A DNA stretch of 64,000 nucleotides from a bacterium (GCA_004560305.1 SFVI01000009.1:1-64000); one strand, 5' to 3'; shown: positions 1 through 8,784, counted from the first letter of the stretch. Notes: generated from the sequence alone by a model not told the origin. Numbers and translations: made by a program.

Positions 1-46
1 GGGCGAACAGCAGCAGGCGCAGGATCCTTTTGCTTTTGGGTTTCAT
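1..46 (-). CDS. N-terminus of an exported or membrane protein (cut by window edge)
   Basis: A reverse-strand ATG at 46-44 follows a G-rich Shine-Dalgarno (GGGGAGG, 51-57 on the plus strand) by 4 bases. The 15 visible residues read MKPKSKRILRLLLFA, a positively charged start followed by a leucine-rich stretch, as in a signal peptide or first membrane helix. The gene leaves the window at base 1, so its product cannot be named. It lies downstream of the thioredoxin terminator and is probably a separate unit. Confidence 0.6.
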   Translation of the reverse strand, partial: MKPKSKRILRLLLFA

Positions 47-114
47 GGCCCCTCCCCTTTCTGTTTTTTTCATTATACAACAAAGCACCCGCCCTGTCAG
101 CCCCGGCGTGGCAT

Positions 115-154
115 AAAAATACTCTCCGCGAAAACTTTTTGCGGAGAGTATTTT
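115..154 (-). terminator. Rho-independent terminator of trxA
   Basis: The arms aaaatactctccgc and gcggagagtatttt pair around a short loop. The hairpin starts a few bases after the trxA stop codon, and on the minus strand its 3' arm ends in a T run. Confidence 0.85.
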
Positions 155-160
155 GCTTCC

Positions 161-466
161 TTACAGCAGGGATAGGATCTGGCTCTTGGGTCTTGCGCCC
201 ACAGCCTGATTGACCACCTGTCCCTCCTTCACCACCAACAGGGTGGGAATGCTCATCACATTGTAGCGGCCGGCCAGCTCCGGCTCCTCATCCACGTTGA
301 TCTTGCATACCTTCACGTCGCTGCGCTCATTGGCGATCTCTTCCAGTACAGGAGCCACCATCCGGCAGGGGCCGCACCAGCTGGCCCAGAAATCCACCAG
401 CACCGGCTTATCGCTGTTCAGCACCACTTCCTGGAAATTATCCTTGTTTACTTGAATTGCAGACAT
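161..466 (-). CDS. trxA: Thioredoxin
   Basis: A 101-residue cytosolic thiol-disulfide oxidoreductase that keeps protein thiols reduced and supplies electrons to enzymes such as ribonucleotide reductase. The whole product is one thioredoxin fold: the redox motif WCGPC at residues 30-34 and the cis-proline of MSIPT at 74 are both present, and the length is typical. The ATG follows a strong GAGGAGGACG ribosome-binding site. It lies downstream of the ABC transporter gene in the same direction (about 70 bases apart) and has its own terminator. The reductase-like gene at 30269-31090 is far away, so they do not form a trxAB pair. Confidence 0.96.
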   Translation of the reverse strand: MSAIQVNKDNFQEVVLNSDKPVLVDFWASWCGPCRMVAPVLEEIANERSDVKVCKINVDEEPELAGRYNVMSIPTLLVVKEGQVVNQAVGARPKSQILSLL

Positions 467-535
467 TTTTTCGTCCTCCTCTTTTTTATTTTGTTGCTTT
501 CTGATAGGGCTTATTCTTTCAATTTTTGTATTTCT

Positions 536-3454
536 TTATTCTGTCCGCAGGGCTTCCACCGGGTCCTTCTTGGCGGCAAGGCCGGAGGGGATCAGCCCCG
601 CGATAAAGGTCAGGGCCACACTGATGATCACCAGGCCCACAGCCCCGGCCACAGGCAGGGTGGAGTTGATGGCCATGATGCCAGTCAGGTCGTGGACAAT
701 AATGTTGATGGGGATGTTCAGCAGCAGGGTGGACACGATACCGATCACCCCTGCCGTGAGGCCGATGATGAAAGTCTCCGCATTAAACACCCGGGAGACG
801 TCCTTCTTGGAAGCGCCGATGGCCCGGAGAATACCGATCTCCTTGGTGCGCTCCAGAACGCTAATGTAGGTGATAATACCGATCATAATGGAGGACACCA
901 CCAGGGAGATGGCCACGAAGGCGATCAGAACATAGCTGATCACGTTGATGATGGTGGTGATGGAGCTCATCAGCAGGGCCACCATGTCGGTGTACTCGAT
1001 CTTGTCCTCCTCGCTCACCGTGTCGTTATAGCGCTCGATGGCGCCGGCGATGGCGTCCTTATCCTCGAAGGTGGCGGCATAGATGTTAATGGTGCTGGGG
1101 CTTTCCAGATCCACATAGCCCAGCTTGTGCAGGCTGGCCTCATAGCTGCCGGTGGAATACACCGGGGGCATGGCGTGGTCATAGAGCCAGATGTAATCGT
1201 CCTCCTCCAGACTCAGCAGTCGGAATTCCCTGGCCAGCTGGCTGTCGGACAGATAGCTGTACATCCGCTCCATCTGGATGCCGTACTGCTCCTCCACCTG
1301 TGTGGCGATCATCTGCTCCACATAGTCAAAAAGGGTCTCATCGTCCATCTCTTCCAGCATGGAGGCATAGCCGGGGTAATTGTCCAGCACCATGTCCTCA
1401 ATATCGGCCCTGGTGGTTCCCTCCATCTGCTCGTCAATGAGCTCCTGCACATAGCTCTCCTCCGGGATGCTCATGTACTTCACATACAGCTCCGCCAGCT
1501 GTTCATCATCCGCCGCATCGATATAATCCCTGGCAGCCTGGGCCTTGCGGCTCTTCGTCAGAGCCTCGTCCTCCTTGTCCAGGAAGGGCAGGCCGTTGAA
1601 CACATCATGCTCCGGGTCTTCCAGCTGCTTGCGCACCAGTTCCTTCCCCGCCGCCTGCTCCACCACATGCTCCACAAGCTCGTGGGTGTAGCCGATGGAG
1701 CCGGTCATCATGCCGGACATGGCATCCGCGTTCTGGCGGATAATGCCGACGATCTTTACCTGGAGGCCGTTGTTGAACAGGGTACGCAGGCCCAGGTCTT
1801 CCTCGGTCATGTTCACATATTCTTCCTTGTCCTCGTCCCACTTGTATTCGTCGGCGGGATAGATGTATCGGAAGCTCATGCCGCAGATATCCTCATAGCT
1901 CCAGCTCTCCAGCTGGGTGTTGAGGTTCTCCTGGTTCATGAAGGTCTGCATATCGTCGGCCAGGCTGCTGTTGGATTTCAGGCCCAGGGCATAGAGCACC
2001 AGGTCGGAGACCTCGTTGTTCTTGTCCACCACCAGCACCACCTCGTCGTACTTCTCCGGCCACTTGCCGTAAAGCACGTCGTACTGAGTTTTCAGCAGAG
2101 GGTTGATCGCCTCCCCGTTCTCACCGGGCAGCATTTCCTGCCAGACGTCCATCACCGCGTACATCTGCCCGAAGGTGGAAAAATAGCTGCTGTAGTCGCC
2201 GCCGAAGGTCTGGCTCATGGCCGACTGCAGCAGATCCACCACGTCGGTCTTCACAATGTTGTCGTCCACATCCTGGGCATAGAGGTTCATGTCCAGATCG
2301 TAGGAATACTGGATGGAGCTGATATAGGGTGCAATCTCCCCGGCTTCATCCTCCAGATATTTTTTAAAGGCCTTCAGATTGTTTTTCTGGGTCTCGGCGG
2401 AGACCATGGAGTTCATCATGTCATACATGACGGTACTGGAATAAACAGCGTCCTTGTCGTGCTGGTTTTCCTCCGCCTGGGCCTGAACGCCCATCATGCT
2501 GGTCATCATGCTGGTCATGTCCAGGGTCTCGGCCTGGATGGTAATGGGGTAGCTGGAAAGGGTGTCCTTCTGAATCTTGTCGATATAATTCTGTATGCCG
2601 TTGGACAGGGACATGATCAGCGCAATGCCGATGATGCCGATGCTTCCGGCAAAGGCCGTCAGGATGGTTCGGGCCTTTTTCGTCATCAGGTTGTTGGTGG
2701 AAAGAGCCAGGGCAGTGAAAAAGCTCATGGAGGGCTTTTTTACCTGACTTGCGGGGGCGCTTTCGGTGTTGTCGGAGCGGTAGGGATTGCTGTCGTCCAC
2801 AATGAGGCCGTCCTTCAGCCTGATGACCCGGCTGGCATATTCCATGGCCAGCTCCGGGTTATGGGTCACCATAATGATGAGCTTGTCCCTGGAGATCTCC
2901 TTCAGCAGGTCCATGATCTGCACTGAGGTTTCAGAGTCCAGGGCGCCGGTAGGTTCATCCGCCATGAGGATGTCCGGATCGTTCACCAGGGCCCGGGCAA
3001 TGGCTACCCGCTGCATCTGTCCGCCGGACATCTGGTTGGGCTTTTTATAGAGCTGATCCCCCAGCCCCACCTTCTCCAGGGCTTCCCTGGCCCTGGCCTT
3101 CCGCTCCGCTGGCCCCACGCCGGAAAGGGTCAGCGCCAGCTCCACATTGGCAAGCACAGTCTGATGGGGGATCAGGTTATAGGACTGGAATACAAAGCCC
3201 ACCGAGTGGTTGCGGTAGCTATCCCAGTCGCTGTCGGTAAAGTTTTTGGTGGATTTGCCGTTGATGACCAGATCCCCGGAGGTATACTGATCCAGGCCCC
3301 CGATGATGTTCAGCAGCGTGGTCTTACCACAGCCGGAGTGTCCCAGGATGGCTACGAACTCGCTTTCGCGGAATTCCAGGTCCACGCCCTTCAGCGCATG
3401 GACCACGGAGTCCCCGGCGATGTAGTCCTTCTTGATAGACTGTAGTTTGAGCAT
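536..3454 (-). CDS. MacB/FtsX-type ABC transporter, ATPase fused to permease
   Basis: A 972-residue fusion. The N-terminal 220 residues are an ABC ATPase: Walker A GHSGCGKTT (38-46), signature MSGGQMQR (142-149), Walker B LMADEPTG (163-170) and H-loop histidine 198. A first membrane helix lies near 262-284. An acidic extracytoplasmic region of roughly 500 residues follows, then three C-terminal helices of the FtsX/MacB permease fold. Such mechanotransmission transporters usually export peptides or lipids, or act as sensors, rather than form a channel. One polypeptide homodimerising would give a complete transporter. The ATG follows AAGGGGAAAG. The substrate is unknown, and no two-component system or lantibiotic genes lie next to it. 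Confidence 0.9.
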   Translation of the reverse strand: MLKLQSIKKDYIAGDSVVHALKGVDLEFRESEFVAILGHSGCGKTTLLNIIGGLDQYTSGDLVINGKSTKNFTDSDWDSYRNHSVGFVFQSYNLIPHQTVLANVELALTLSGVGPAERKARAREALEKVGLGDQLYKKPNQMSGGQMQRVAIARALVNDPDILMADEPTGALDSETSVQIMDLLKEISRDKLIIMVTHNPELAMEYASRVIRLKDGLIVDDSNPYRSDNTESAPASQVKKPSMSFFTALALSTNNLMTKKARTILTAFAGSIGIIGIALIMSLSNGIQNYIDKIQKDTLSSYPITIQAETLDMTSMMTSMMGVQAQAEENQHDKDAVYSSTVMYDMMNSMVSAETQKNNLKAFKKYLEDEAGEIAPYISSIQYSYDLDMNLYAQDVDDNIVKTDVVDLLQSAMSQTFGGDYSSYFSTFGQMYAVMDVWQEMLPGENGEAINPLLKTQYDVLYGKWPEKYDEVVLVVDKNNEVSDLVLYALGLKSNSSLADDMQTFMNQENLNTQLESWSYEDICGMSFRYIYPADEYKWDEDKEEYVNMTEEDLGLRTLFNNGLQVKIVGIIRQNADAMSGMMTGSIGYTHELVEHVVEQAAGKELVRKQLEDPEHDVFNGLPFLDKEDEALTKSRKAQAARDYIDAADDEQLAELYVKYMSIPEESYVQELIDEQMEGTTRADIEDMVLDNYPGYASMLEEMDDETLFDYVEQMIATQVEEQYGIQMERMYSYLSDSQLAREFRLLSLEEDDYIWLYDHAMPPVYSTGSYEASLHKLGYVDLESPSTINIYAATFEDKDAIAGAIERYNDTVSEEDKIEYTDMVALLMSSITTIINVISYVLIAFVAISLVVSSIMIGIITYISVLERTKEIGILRAIGASKKDVSRVFNAETFIIGLTAGVIGIVSTLLLNIPINIIVHDLTGIMAINSTLPVAGAVGLVIISVALTFIAGLIPSGLAAKKDPVEALRTE

Positions 3455-3469
3455 TCTTTCCCCTTCTTA

Positions 3470-3498
3470 TTGACATAGAGATGAATCTGCGCTAAAAT
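3470..3498 (+). promoter_or_regulatory. Sigma-A promoter of tRNA-Arg
   Basis: TTGACA at 3470-3475 and TAAAAT at 3493-3498 are separated by 17 bases and lie about 19 bases before the tRNA 5' end. The -35 lies in the gap that also holds the divergent ABC transporter leader. Confidence 0.8.
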
Positions 3499-3516
3499 AA
3501 AACCAATTTTGTATAT

Positions 3517-3593
3517 GCTTCCGTAGCTCAGCAGGATAGAGCATCCGCCTCCTAAGCGGAAGGTCGCGCGTTCGAATCGCGCCGGGAGTGCCA
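3517..3593 (+). tRNA. tRNA-Arg (anticodon CCU)
   Basis: A 77-base cloverleaf. The acceptor stem is GCTTCCG with CGGGAGT (two G-T pairs), the D arm is GCTC/GAGC, the anticodon stem is TCCGC/GCGGA around loop CTCCTAA, and the T arm is GCGCG-TTCGAAT-CGCGC. The CCA end is encoded. Anticodon CCU reads the arginine codon AGG. It has its own promoter, and a repeat element begins about 20 bases downstream. Confidence 0.95.
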
Positions 3594-3612
3594 CAACGTC
3601 AGAACAAGCCAA

Positions 3613-3797
3613 AGCCTCCCCTGTGTAAGGGGAGGTGGCAAAAATCTCCGATTTTTGCCGGAGGGGTTGTAAATAGAACGTCCAATATTTTCAAAATGTA
3701 GCTGATAATCTGGAACATTTGAAAAACAATCCCTCAGTCAGCTTCGCTGACAGCTCCCTTTACACAAGGGAGCCTTCCTTTGTTACCGGCTTTTTGA
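3613..3797 (+). repeat. MITE-like composite repeat, copy 1
   Basis: Its left end, GCCTCCCCTGTGTAAGGGG, and right end, CTCCCTTTACACAAGGGAGC, are imperfect inverted copies of each other, and each also folds into its own small hairpin. An internal hairpin (aaaaatctccgattttt) follows the left end. The same modules occur in the opposite orientation at 39668-39844 with a different centre of about 50 bases. Both copies are followed by gttaccggcttttt. There is no coding capacity. Confidence 0.85.
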
Positions 3798-3972
3798 CAA
3801 GCTGCCAAACTGAATTGGAGCCGCTATGCTCTGTCCGGGACATCGGCCTGCGGCCGGTGTCTTGTTTTCATAAGATTTTTTCATTCTACCACAAACTTCT
3901 CATTTTGTCTTGCGGTTTTCAAAAGTTTCATTCCCTGTTCATATTTATTTTCTTTACAAATGGAGTTTGCCT
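3798..3972. other. Non-coding gap between repeat and M50-like gene
   Basis: This is the rest of the gene-free stretch after tRNA-Arg. It holds one hairpin (gacatcggcc/ggccggtgtc, 3839-3861) followed by ttgtttt, which looks like a plus-strand terminator for tRNA or read-through transcription. The T-rich stretch just before 3973 has no clear promoter. No coding sequence was seen. Confidence 0.6.
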
Positions 3973-4584
3973 ATGAAAAACAAATCTTCTTCCCACTTCA
4001 CTTTTGTGAATCTGCTCTTTGGCCTTACCATGGGCTGCCTTTGGGGCGTGATGATTTCGGGCTATTTTCTCAAGCTGGCCAATCAATATTCCTGGCCGCT
4101 TATGCTGCTGGTGGCCCTGGCTGCCCTGCTTTGTCTGGCTCTGGCCTTTGTTTTGCAGATTATCCTCCATGAGCTGGGTCACCTGCTGTTCGGTCTTTTG
4201 TCCGGGTACAGGTTTGTCTCCTTCCGTTTCGGCTTCCGGCTTCTGGCTCAATGCGGTCTGCTGTGCCGCTGCGTGATGTGCCCCCCTGAGCTGGATGAGG
4301 ATGGGACCTTCCCCCTCTCCCTTTACAGTCTGGGCGGGATCTTCCTGAATCTTTTTTCCGGGCTGCTCTTCCTCTGGATATATTTTATCAGCGGCGGTAT
4401 GCTGCTCCTCACGCTGTTCTCCCTCTCTGCCGGTATTCTCGGTCTGGGCCTTGGGCTGATGTTCGCTCTGCCCGTCAAATACAGCGATGGGTATAACGCC
4501 CTCTGGCTCAACGACGATGACGCTGCTCTTCACGGCCACTGGCTCCGCCTGCGGGAGGAGGCCGCCGGGGAGAGCGAAGGGTGA
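3973..4584 (+). CDS. M50-like site-2-protease-family membrane metalloprotease
   Basis: A 203-residue multi-helix membrane protein. It has the zinc-protease motif HELGH at residues 66-70 in a hydrophobic segment, a GGIFLNLFSG segment near 121-130, and SDGYNAL near 171-177, matching the order HExxH, middle GxxxN, then DG seen in intramembrane M50 proteases. These cut membrane-bound substrates such as anti-sigma factors; here no PDZ domain or partner gene is visible, so the substrate is unknown. Start 3973 was chosen for the GGAG seven bases upstream; an in-frame extension to 3910 lacks a ribosome-binding site. Many M50-like proteins are uncharacterised, so proteolysis is inferred. Confidence 0.75.
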   Translation: MKNKSSSHFTFVNLLFGLTMGCLWGVMISGYFLKLANQYSWPLMLLVALAALLCLALAFVLQIILHELGHLLFGLLSGYRFVSFRFGFRLLAQCGLLCRCVMCPPELDEDGTFPLSLYSLGGIFLNLFSGLLFLWIYFISGGMLLLTLFSLSAGILGLGLGLMFALPVKYSDGYNALWLNDDDAALHGHWLRLREEAAGESEG

Positions 4585-4612
4585 AAAGCCTTCTGGAAAA
4601 ATCTTTGCATTG

Positions 4613-4656
4613 AAAACACCTCAGCTCCTGTGTATGCTTGGAGCTGAGGTGTTTTT
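4613..4656 (+). terminator. Terminator-like hairpin ending at the next start codon
   Basis: The arms aaaacacctcagctcc (4613-4628) and ggagctgaggtgttttt (4640-4656) pair around an 11-base loop. It is positioned as the terminator of the M50-like gene, but its 3' arm carries the GAGGTG ribosome-binding site of the gene starting at 4657. Confidence 0.8.
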
Positions 4657-4905
4657 ATGAAACTGAAAGCCATTCTCCGCCGGATGCTGTCCATGTGCCC
4701 GGAGGCCTGGTACATATTCCGCCGGGGCCTGCAGCTGTCGGCCTTTCTGATGCTCTGCGCCTTCGCGCTGCTGCTGGAGTGGAACGGCAATATGCTGGAG
4801 CGGTATGAGCTGTACATGACCGCCGTTTCTCTGATGGAGATCACACAGGCCACGCTGCTGATCAGCGTGCTGGCCTCGGTGCTGATCGAGGATGTTCAAA
4901 GCTGA
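4657..4905 (+). CDS. Small membrane protein of unknown function (82 aa)
   Basis: A short protein with a basic amphipathic start (MKLKAILRRML), a hydrophobic helix around residues 28-40 and a second near 64-77. I do not recognise the family. The ATG is preceded at 5 bases by GAGGTG, but that site is inside the 3' arm of the hairpin at 4613-4656, so translation may depend on unfolding or on a start site inside the hairpin. It overlaps the convergent rnmV gene by 10 bases. Its location right after the M50-like protease gene suggests a possible partner or substrate, but that is inference. Confidence 0.6.
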   Translation: MKLKAILRRMLSMCPEAWYIFRRGLQLSAFLMLCAFALLLEWNGNMLERYELYMTAVSLMEITQATLLISVLASVLIEDVQS

Positions 4906-5477
4906 AGGGCCAGGAATTCCTCCCGGCTCATGGTGGCGTTGAGCACATCCATCAGCCCGTCAGCGGTAAGGCGTGCCGGTAAATCCAGTTGGGAAAGCAG
5001 GGCCTGGCGCCGGGCCCCGCTGCCGGCCCCGCCGCTGAGACCTTTTTTATACAGGTCCGCCTTGCTGATGCGCCCTTCCTGCCCTCCGCCGCTCTCCCCT
5101 TCAAAGGTGGCGCCAGCCCGTTTCAGGGCCTCCAGAAGCACTTCCGGCCGCATCCCCTCCACGCCCAGTTTTCCCTCTTTGGAGCCTTTGGCCTTTCGCC
5201 GCTCCTTGCCGTAAACGTCCGGGATGTAGGCGTTTTTGATCAGGCCCGGGTCGATGCAGCCCTTCAGGTGGTTGCGAATCAGAAAGCCTGCGCCGTCGGA
5301 ATCGGTCATGAGGATGAGCCCCCGGCTCTCCGCCAGCTTTTTCAGCAGCGTCCGCTTCTCCCGGTCGTTAAAAATGCCGAAGCCGCCGGTTTCGATGATC
5401 ACCGCGTCCACCACCTGGCTGAGGGTGTTCTTGTCATAGCGGCCCTCCACCACAATGACCTCTTTAATCCGCTGCAT
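4896..5477 (-). CDS. rnmV: Ribonuclease M5-like Toprim protein
   Basis: A 193-residue protein with an N-terminal Toprim domain: VVEGRYD at 9-15 with glutamate 11, and LMTDSDGAG at 56-64 with aspartates 59 and 61. In Bacillota this architecture is RNase M5, which trims 5S rRNA precursors, with the C-terminal part binding the ribosomal-protein-RNA complex. The length and the downstream position to holA fit. Its ATG lies 14 bases inside the end of holA and has a GGGGAAG ribosome-binding site, indicating translational coupling. A linker around residues 100-150 is Gly/Lys-rich. RNase M5 is the best name; a generic Toprim nuclease is the alternative. Confidence 0.85.
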   Translation of the reverse strand: MQRIKEVIVVEGRYDKNTLSQVVDAVIIETGGFGIFNDREKRTLLKKLAESRGLILMTDSDGAGFLIRNHLKGCIDPGLIKNAYIPDVYGKERRKAKGSKEGKLGVEGMRPEVLLEALKRAGATFEGESGGGQEGRISKADLYKKGLSGGAGSGARRQALLSQLDLPARLTADGLMDVLNATMSREEFLALQL

Positions 5478-6519
5478 ATTCTTCCCCCGCCGCGATCCGC
5501 AGCACCACTTCCTTCAGCAGCTCCCGGGAATCCTGGGCGCTGCTTTTCATTTTATAATCCGCCTGGGCGCAGAGCTCCACCGCCCGGATCAACTGGGGCA
5601 GGGTGTAGCCCCTGGCAGCATTGATCAGCTTCCTTGCTATATAATCCTGCTTGATGCCGCAGGCATCCATCAGGTATTTGCTGCCCAAGTCCTGCTCTAT
5701 AGCCAGCCGGGCGGCATAAAGTCTGCGCATCTGCATCCCCAGCATGGCCAGCATGGCGATGGGCTCGTTGTTCTTATCCGCCAGCAGCTCCGCCAATACA
5801 GAGAGGGCGGTGTTGTATTTTTTCTGGGCGATGTACTCCGTCATATCAAAGATCACCGCCTCGGGGATGTGGTTGGCTACCGCCTCCACATCGGCCACGG
5901 TTACCCGCTCCCCCTTGGCATAGGCCGCCACCTTCTCGATCTCCGGGATCAGGCCGCTCATCAGCTCCCCGCTGATGAAGATAAGCCGCTGGGCAGCGTC
6001 CAGCTCGATGCGTTTTCCCGCCGCGGCGAAACGGCGCACCAGCCAGTCCGTCAGCATGCCCTGGGACTGGTTGGTAAACTTCAGCTCCTTGGCCGCCTGG
6101 CGCAGGGCTTTCACGCTTTTCAGCCGCCCATCCAGCTCATAATCCGCTCCCAGCACGAAAGCCACCACGCAGTAATCCGGCACATCCTGCAGCAGCGCCG
6201 CGAAGGTCTCCGCCTCCTTCAGCCTGTTGATGTCCATATCCCGCAGTTCGATAAAACTGCGCTCGGTCATAAAGGGCAGGGCGTCCATGGCCTGGCGCAG
6301 GGCGTCCAGATCCAGCTCCGGCCCATCCATCCGCCGGTAGCTGAAGCTGTCGTCCCCTTCCGGCAGGCAGACCTTTTTCAGCTGCACCAGGTACTGTTCC
6401 CGCAGGTAGTCCTCCGGCCCCCAGAGCAGATAGACCCGCTCCGGCCCCTGCTGCTTCAGTTCTCTGACCGCCGCCGCGTAATTCAGTTTTTCCTCGTCTT
6501 TTCCGTATTTTTTCGCCAC
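5464..6519 (-). CDS. holA: DNA polymerase III subunit delta
   Basis: A 351-residue clamp-loader subunit that opens the beta sliding clamp at primer-template junctions. The N-terminal stretch VYLLWGPEDYLREQYL matches the family's degenerate P-loop region, and GLIPEIEKVAAYA near the middle matches its conserved helical segment. The length is normal. The gene is sandwiched between comEC (9 bases upstream) and rnmV (overlapping downstream), the usual comEC-holA order in Bacillota, so the three are probably one transcript starting after the HIT-gene terminator. Confidence 0.92.
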   Translation of the reverse strand: MAKKYGKDEEKLNYAAAVRELKQQGPERVYLLWGPEDYLREQYLVQLKKVCLPEGDDSFSYRRMDGPELDLDALRQAMDALPFMTERSFIELRDMDINRLKEAETFAALLQDVPDYCVVAFVLGADYELDGRLKSVKALRQAAKELKFTNQSQGMLTDWLVRRFAAAGKRIELDAAQRLIFISGELMSGLIPEIEKVAAYAKGERVTVADVEAVANHIPEAVIFDMTEYIAQKKYNTALSVLAELLADKNNEPIAMLAMLGMQMRRLYAARLAIEQDLGSKYLMDACGIKQDYIARKLINAARGYTLPQLIRAVELCAQADYKMKSSAQDSRELLKEVVLRIAAGEEYAAD

Positions 6520-6528
6520 GATTGTTTC

Positions 6529-8784
6529 CTACCCGATTCGTATTTCCACCGTACCGTCTTTGTCGGTTCTGTACACATTATAACCGTAAAGGGCCAGCCG
6601 TTCAAGAGTTTCCTCCGCCGGATGTCCATAGCTGTTAAAGCCCACGCTGATCACCGCCGTGTCGCCTCCCAGCTCCGCCAGCAGCTGCGGCAAGCAGGCA
6701 TCGGCGGAGCCGTGATGTCCCGCCACCAGCAGTTCCGTACCGGCCAGCTCCTGTTCCTGTGTCAGCCGCAGCTCCTCCGTCATGGGACTGTCCCCGGTGA
6801 TCAGAGCCTGATAATCACCCAGCTCCAGATGGACGGCCATACAGCTCTCATTGTCCCGGCTATTTTCTGCCGGAGCATACAAGCTGGCGGTGATCTTCTC
6901 GCCCACACACAGGATGCTGTCGGCGCTTATATATTTGATCTCCACCCCGTAGCGCCGGGCGCTGTCCTGAATATCAACCGGGAGTTCTTCCGCCATGGCA
7001 GGCACAATCAGCTGCCGCAGTTCCAGCATCTCCATCAGCATGGCTACCCCGTTGCTATGGTCCTGGTGGAGATGGGTCAGCACCAGCGTGTCCACGCTTT
7101 TCCTCCCCCGGCTGAGCAGGTAGCGGCCAGCCAGCTCCCCGGCGTTATCCGGGCTGTTGATGCTGCCGCAGTCGATCAGCACTGTGCTGTCCCCGGCCAT
7201 GGCAGCGACGCAAAGCCCCTGGCCCACATCCAGAACGGCGATGGTCTCCCGCCCCTTGGCATAATCCCAGGCAGTACAGCGCAGAAGCAGGCATAGGCTC
7301 AGCACAGTGGCCAGACCGGGCACACCGAAGCGCAGCCAGTTTTTCTTGCCGAACAGGCCGCAGAGAATGAACAGCCCGTAGCTGGCTGCCAGCCAGGGCC
7401 ACAGCCCCCTGGTCTCCGTATACACCACTGCCCCCGGCAGGGAGGCGATCACCCTTGCCGCAAGGAGGATGTAGCGGGCAAGCCAGGCGCAGAGCCAGGC
7501 CAGGCCCTGACCCAGCAGCGGCAGCAGCGATGCCAGACAAGTGATCCACCCGCCCATAAAGCAGAGGGACACCGCCCACAGCGCGGCGATGTTGCCCACG
7601 ACGGACAGCAGCGGGACATAGCCAAAATACAGCGCTGTCAGCGGCGCCGTGAACACCAGCACACTCAGGGTAGTGGACAGGTTCCCGATCAGATAGCGCA
7701 GCAGAAACCGGCGCGCCACCGCCTTCCACCGTGCGCAGAACCAGCCGTAGATCCGCCCGGAGAAGCAAAGAATCCCCGCCATGGCGGCAAAAGAAAGCTG
7801 TAGGCTGACGCTGGCAGCAGCATAGGGATTATGCAGCAGGATCAGCGCCAGAGCCAGGGAAAGCGAGGTGGGCGGGTCATTCTCCCGCCGCAGCACCGGT
7901 GCCATCAGCAGCAGGCTTTGCATCACGCCTGCCCGCACCGCCGAGGGCGAGGCCCCGGTCACCAGCACAAAGGCCCACACCAGCCCCATACCGGTCAGGG
8001 CGCTTCTGCGCCCGGCGCCAAACAAAAATTGCATCAGCCCCACCAGAAATACCACATGCATCCCCGATACCGCCACCGTGTGCATCAGTCCTGCCCGGCT
8101 CATTGCCAGGGCCAGAGCTTCATCCTCATAAAGCAGGCTCTTGTCCCCCAGCAGCAAGGCCCGCATGAAGGCAGCGCAGTCCGCCGGAAAGAGGCCGCCG
8201 ATGCGCTCCGCCAGGAGCCGGTTCAGCTTCACCGGCAAATAGCGCAAACCTCCTCCCTGTTGGCAAAGGGCGACCGGCTCTATCGCTGTGATTTTGCAAT
8301 AGATCCCCCGGCTGTAATAGCCGTCGTAATCCTCTCCGTACAGCTTGTCCGCCATTCGTACCCGTCCGGTGAAACGGACCCGATCCCCAGGAACAAGCTG
8401 GGTGCCGGTAAAATCATTGTCGTATACGATGGCCTTCGCCTTGGGCAGCTCCTCCCCCAGAAGCCGCAGCTCCAGCCGGCAATAACTGTCGTATACCGCC
8501 GGGTAAGCTGTCACTTCGCCGTATATCGTGTAGGTCCCGCCATCACAACTCTCTGCCCTGGCGACGGTTCTGGCGTGATAACACTGGAACTGAACAAGGC
8601 CAAGACTGAAAAACACCAGACACAGGGCGAGTCCCCGCAGCCATTTGCGCCCCGGCAGCATCAGCCCCGCCGCCATCAGCGCTGAAAGCACCGCCGCATA
8701 CAGCAGCCAGGGCAGGGGCAGCAGGTAATTGGCGGCAAAGATCGCGGCGGAAAAAGCGATAGCCGCTCTTGCCAGTATTCTCAT
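6529..8784 (-). CDS. comEC: ComEC/Rec2 DNA uptake channel with C-terminal metallo-beta-lactamase-fold domain
   Basis: A 751-residue membrane protein. N-terminal helices are followed by an OB-like soluble region, then the multi-helix competence domain (with GLMHTVAVSGMHV at its start), then a C-terminal metallo-beta-lactamase domain (LDVGQGLCVAAM, VLIDCGS, THLHQDHSNG). In competent bacteria ComEC carries single-stranded DNA into the cell. A start at 8859 is rejected because that ATG is in the loop of the HIT-gene terminator; 8784 has a GGGGTGGGG tract directly upstream. No other competence genes are in the window, so natural transformation cannot be inferred. Confidence 0.92.
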   Translation of the reverse strand: MRILARAAIAFSAAIFAANYLLPLPWLLYAAVLSALMAAGLMLPGRKWLRGLALCLVFFSLGLVQFQCYHARTVARAESCDGGTYTIYGEVTAYPAVYDSYCRLELRLLGEELPKAKAIVYDNDFTGTQLVPGDRVRFTGRVRMADKLYGEDYDGYYSRGIYCKITAIEPVALCQQGGGLRYLPVKLNRLLAERIGGLFPADCAAFMRALLLGDKSLLYEDEALALAMSRAGLMHTVAVSGMHVVFLVGLMQFLFGAGRRSALTGMGLVWAFVLVTGASPSAVRAGVMQSLLLMAPVLRRENDPPTSLSLALALILLHNPYAAASVSLQLSFAAMAGILCFSGRIYGWFCARWKAVARRFLLRYLIGNLSTTLSVLVFTAPLTALYFGYVPLLSVVGNIAALWAVSLCFMGGWITCLASLLPLLGQGLAWLCAWLARYILLAARVIASLPGAVVYTETRGLWPWLAASYGLFILCGLFGKKNWLRFGVPGLATVLSLCLLLRCTAWDYAKGRETIAVLDVGQGLCVAAMAGDSTVLIDCGSINSPDNAGELAGRYLLSRGRKSVDTLVLTHLHQDHSNGVAMLMEMLELRQLIVPAMAEELPVDIQDSARRYGVEIKYISADSILCVGEKITASLYAPAENSRDNESCMAVHLELGDYQALITGDSPMTEELRLTQEQELAGTELLVAGHHGSADACLPQLLAELGGDTAVISVGFNSYGHPAEETLERLALYGYNVYRTDKDGTVEIRIG

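Noticed and set aside
452..2926. A plus-strand open frame of over 800 codons opposite the ABC transporter gene
   Set aside because: It is the antisense of a GC-rich real gene; residues are His/Gly/Asp/Val-rich with no motif, and it has no ribosome-binding site.
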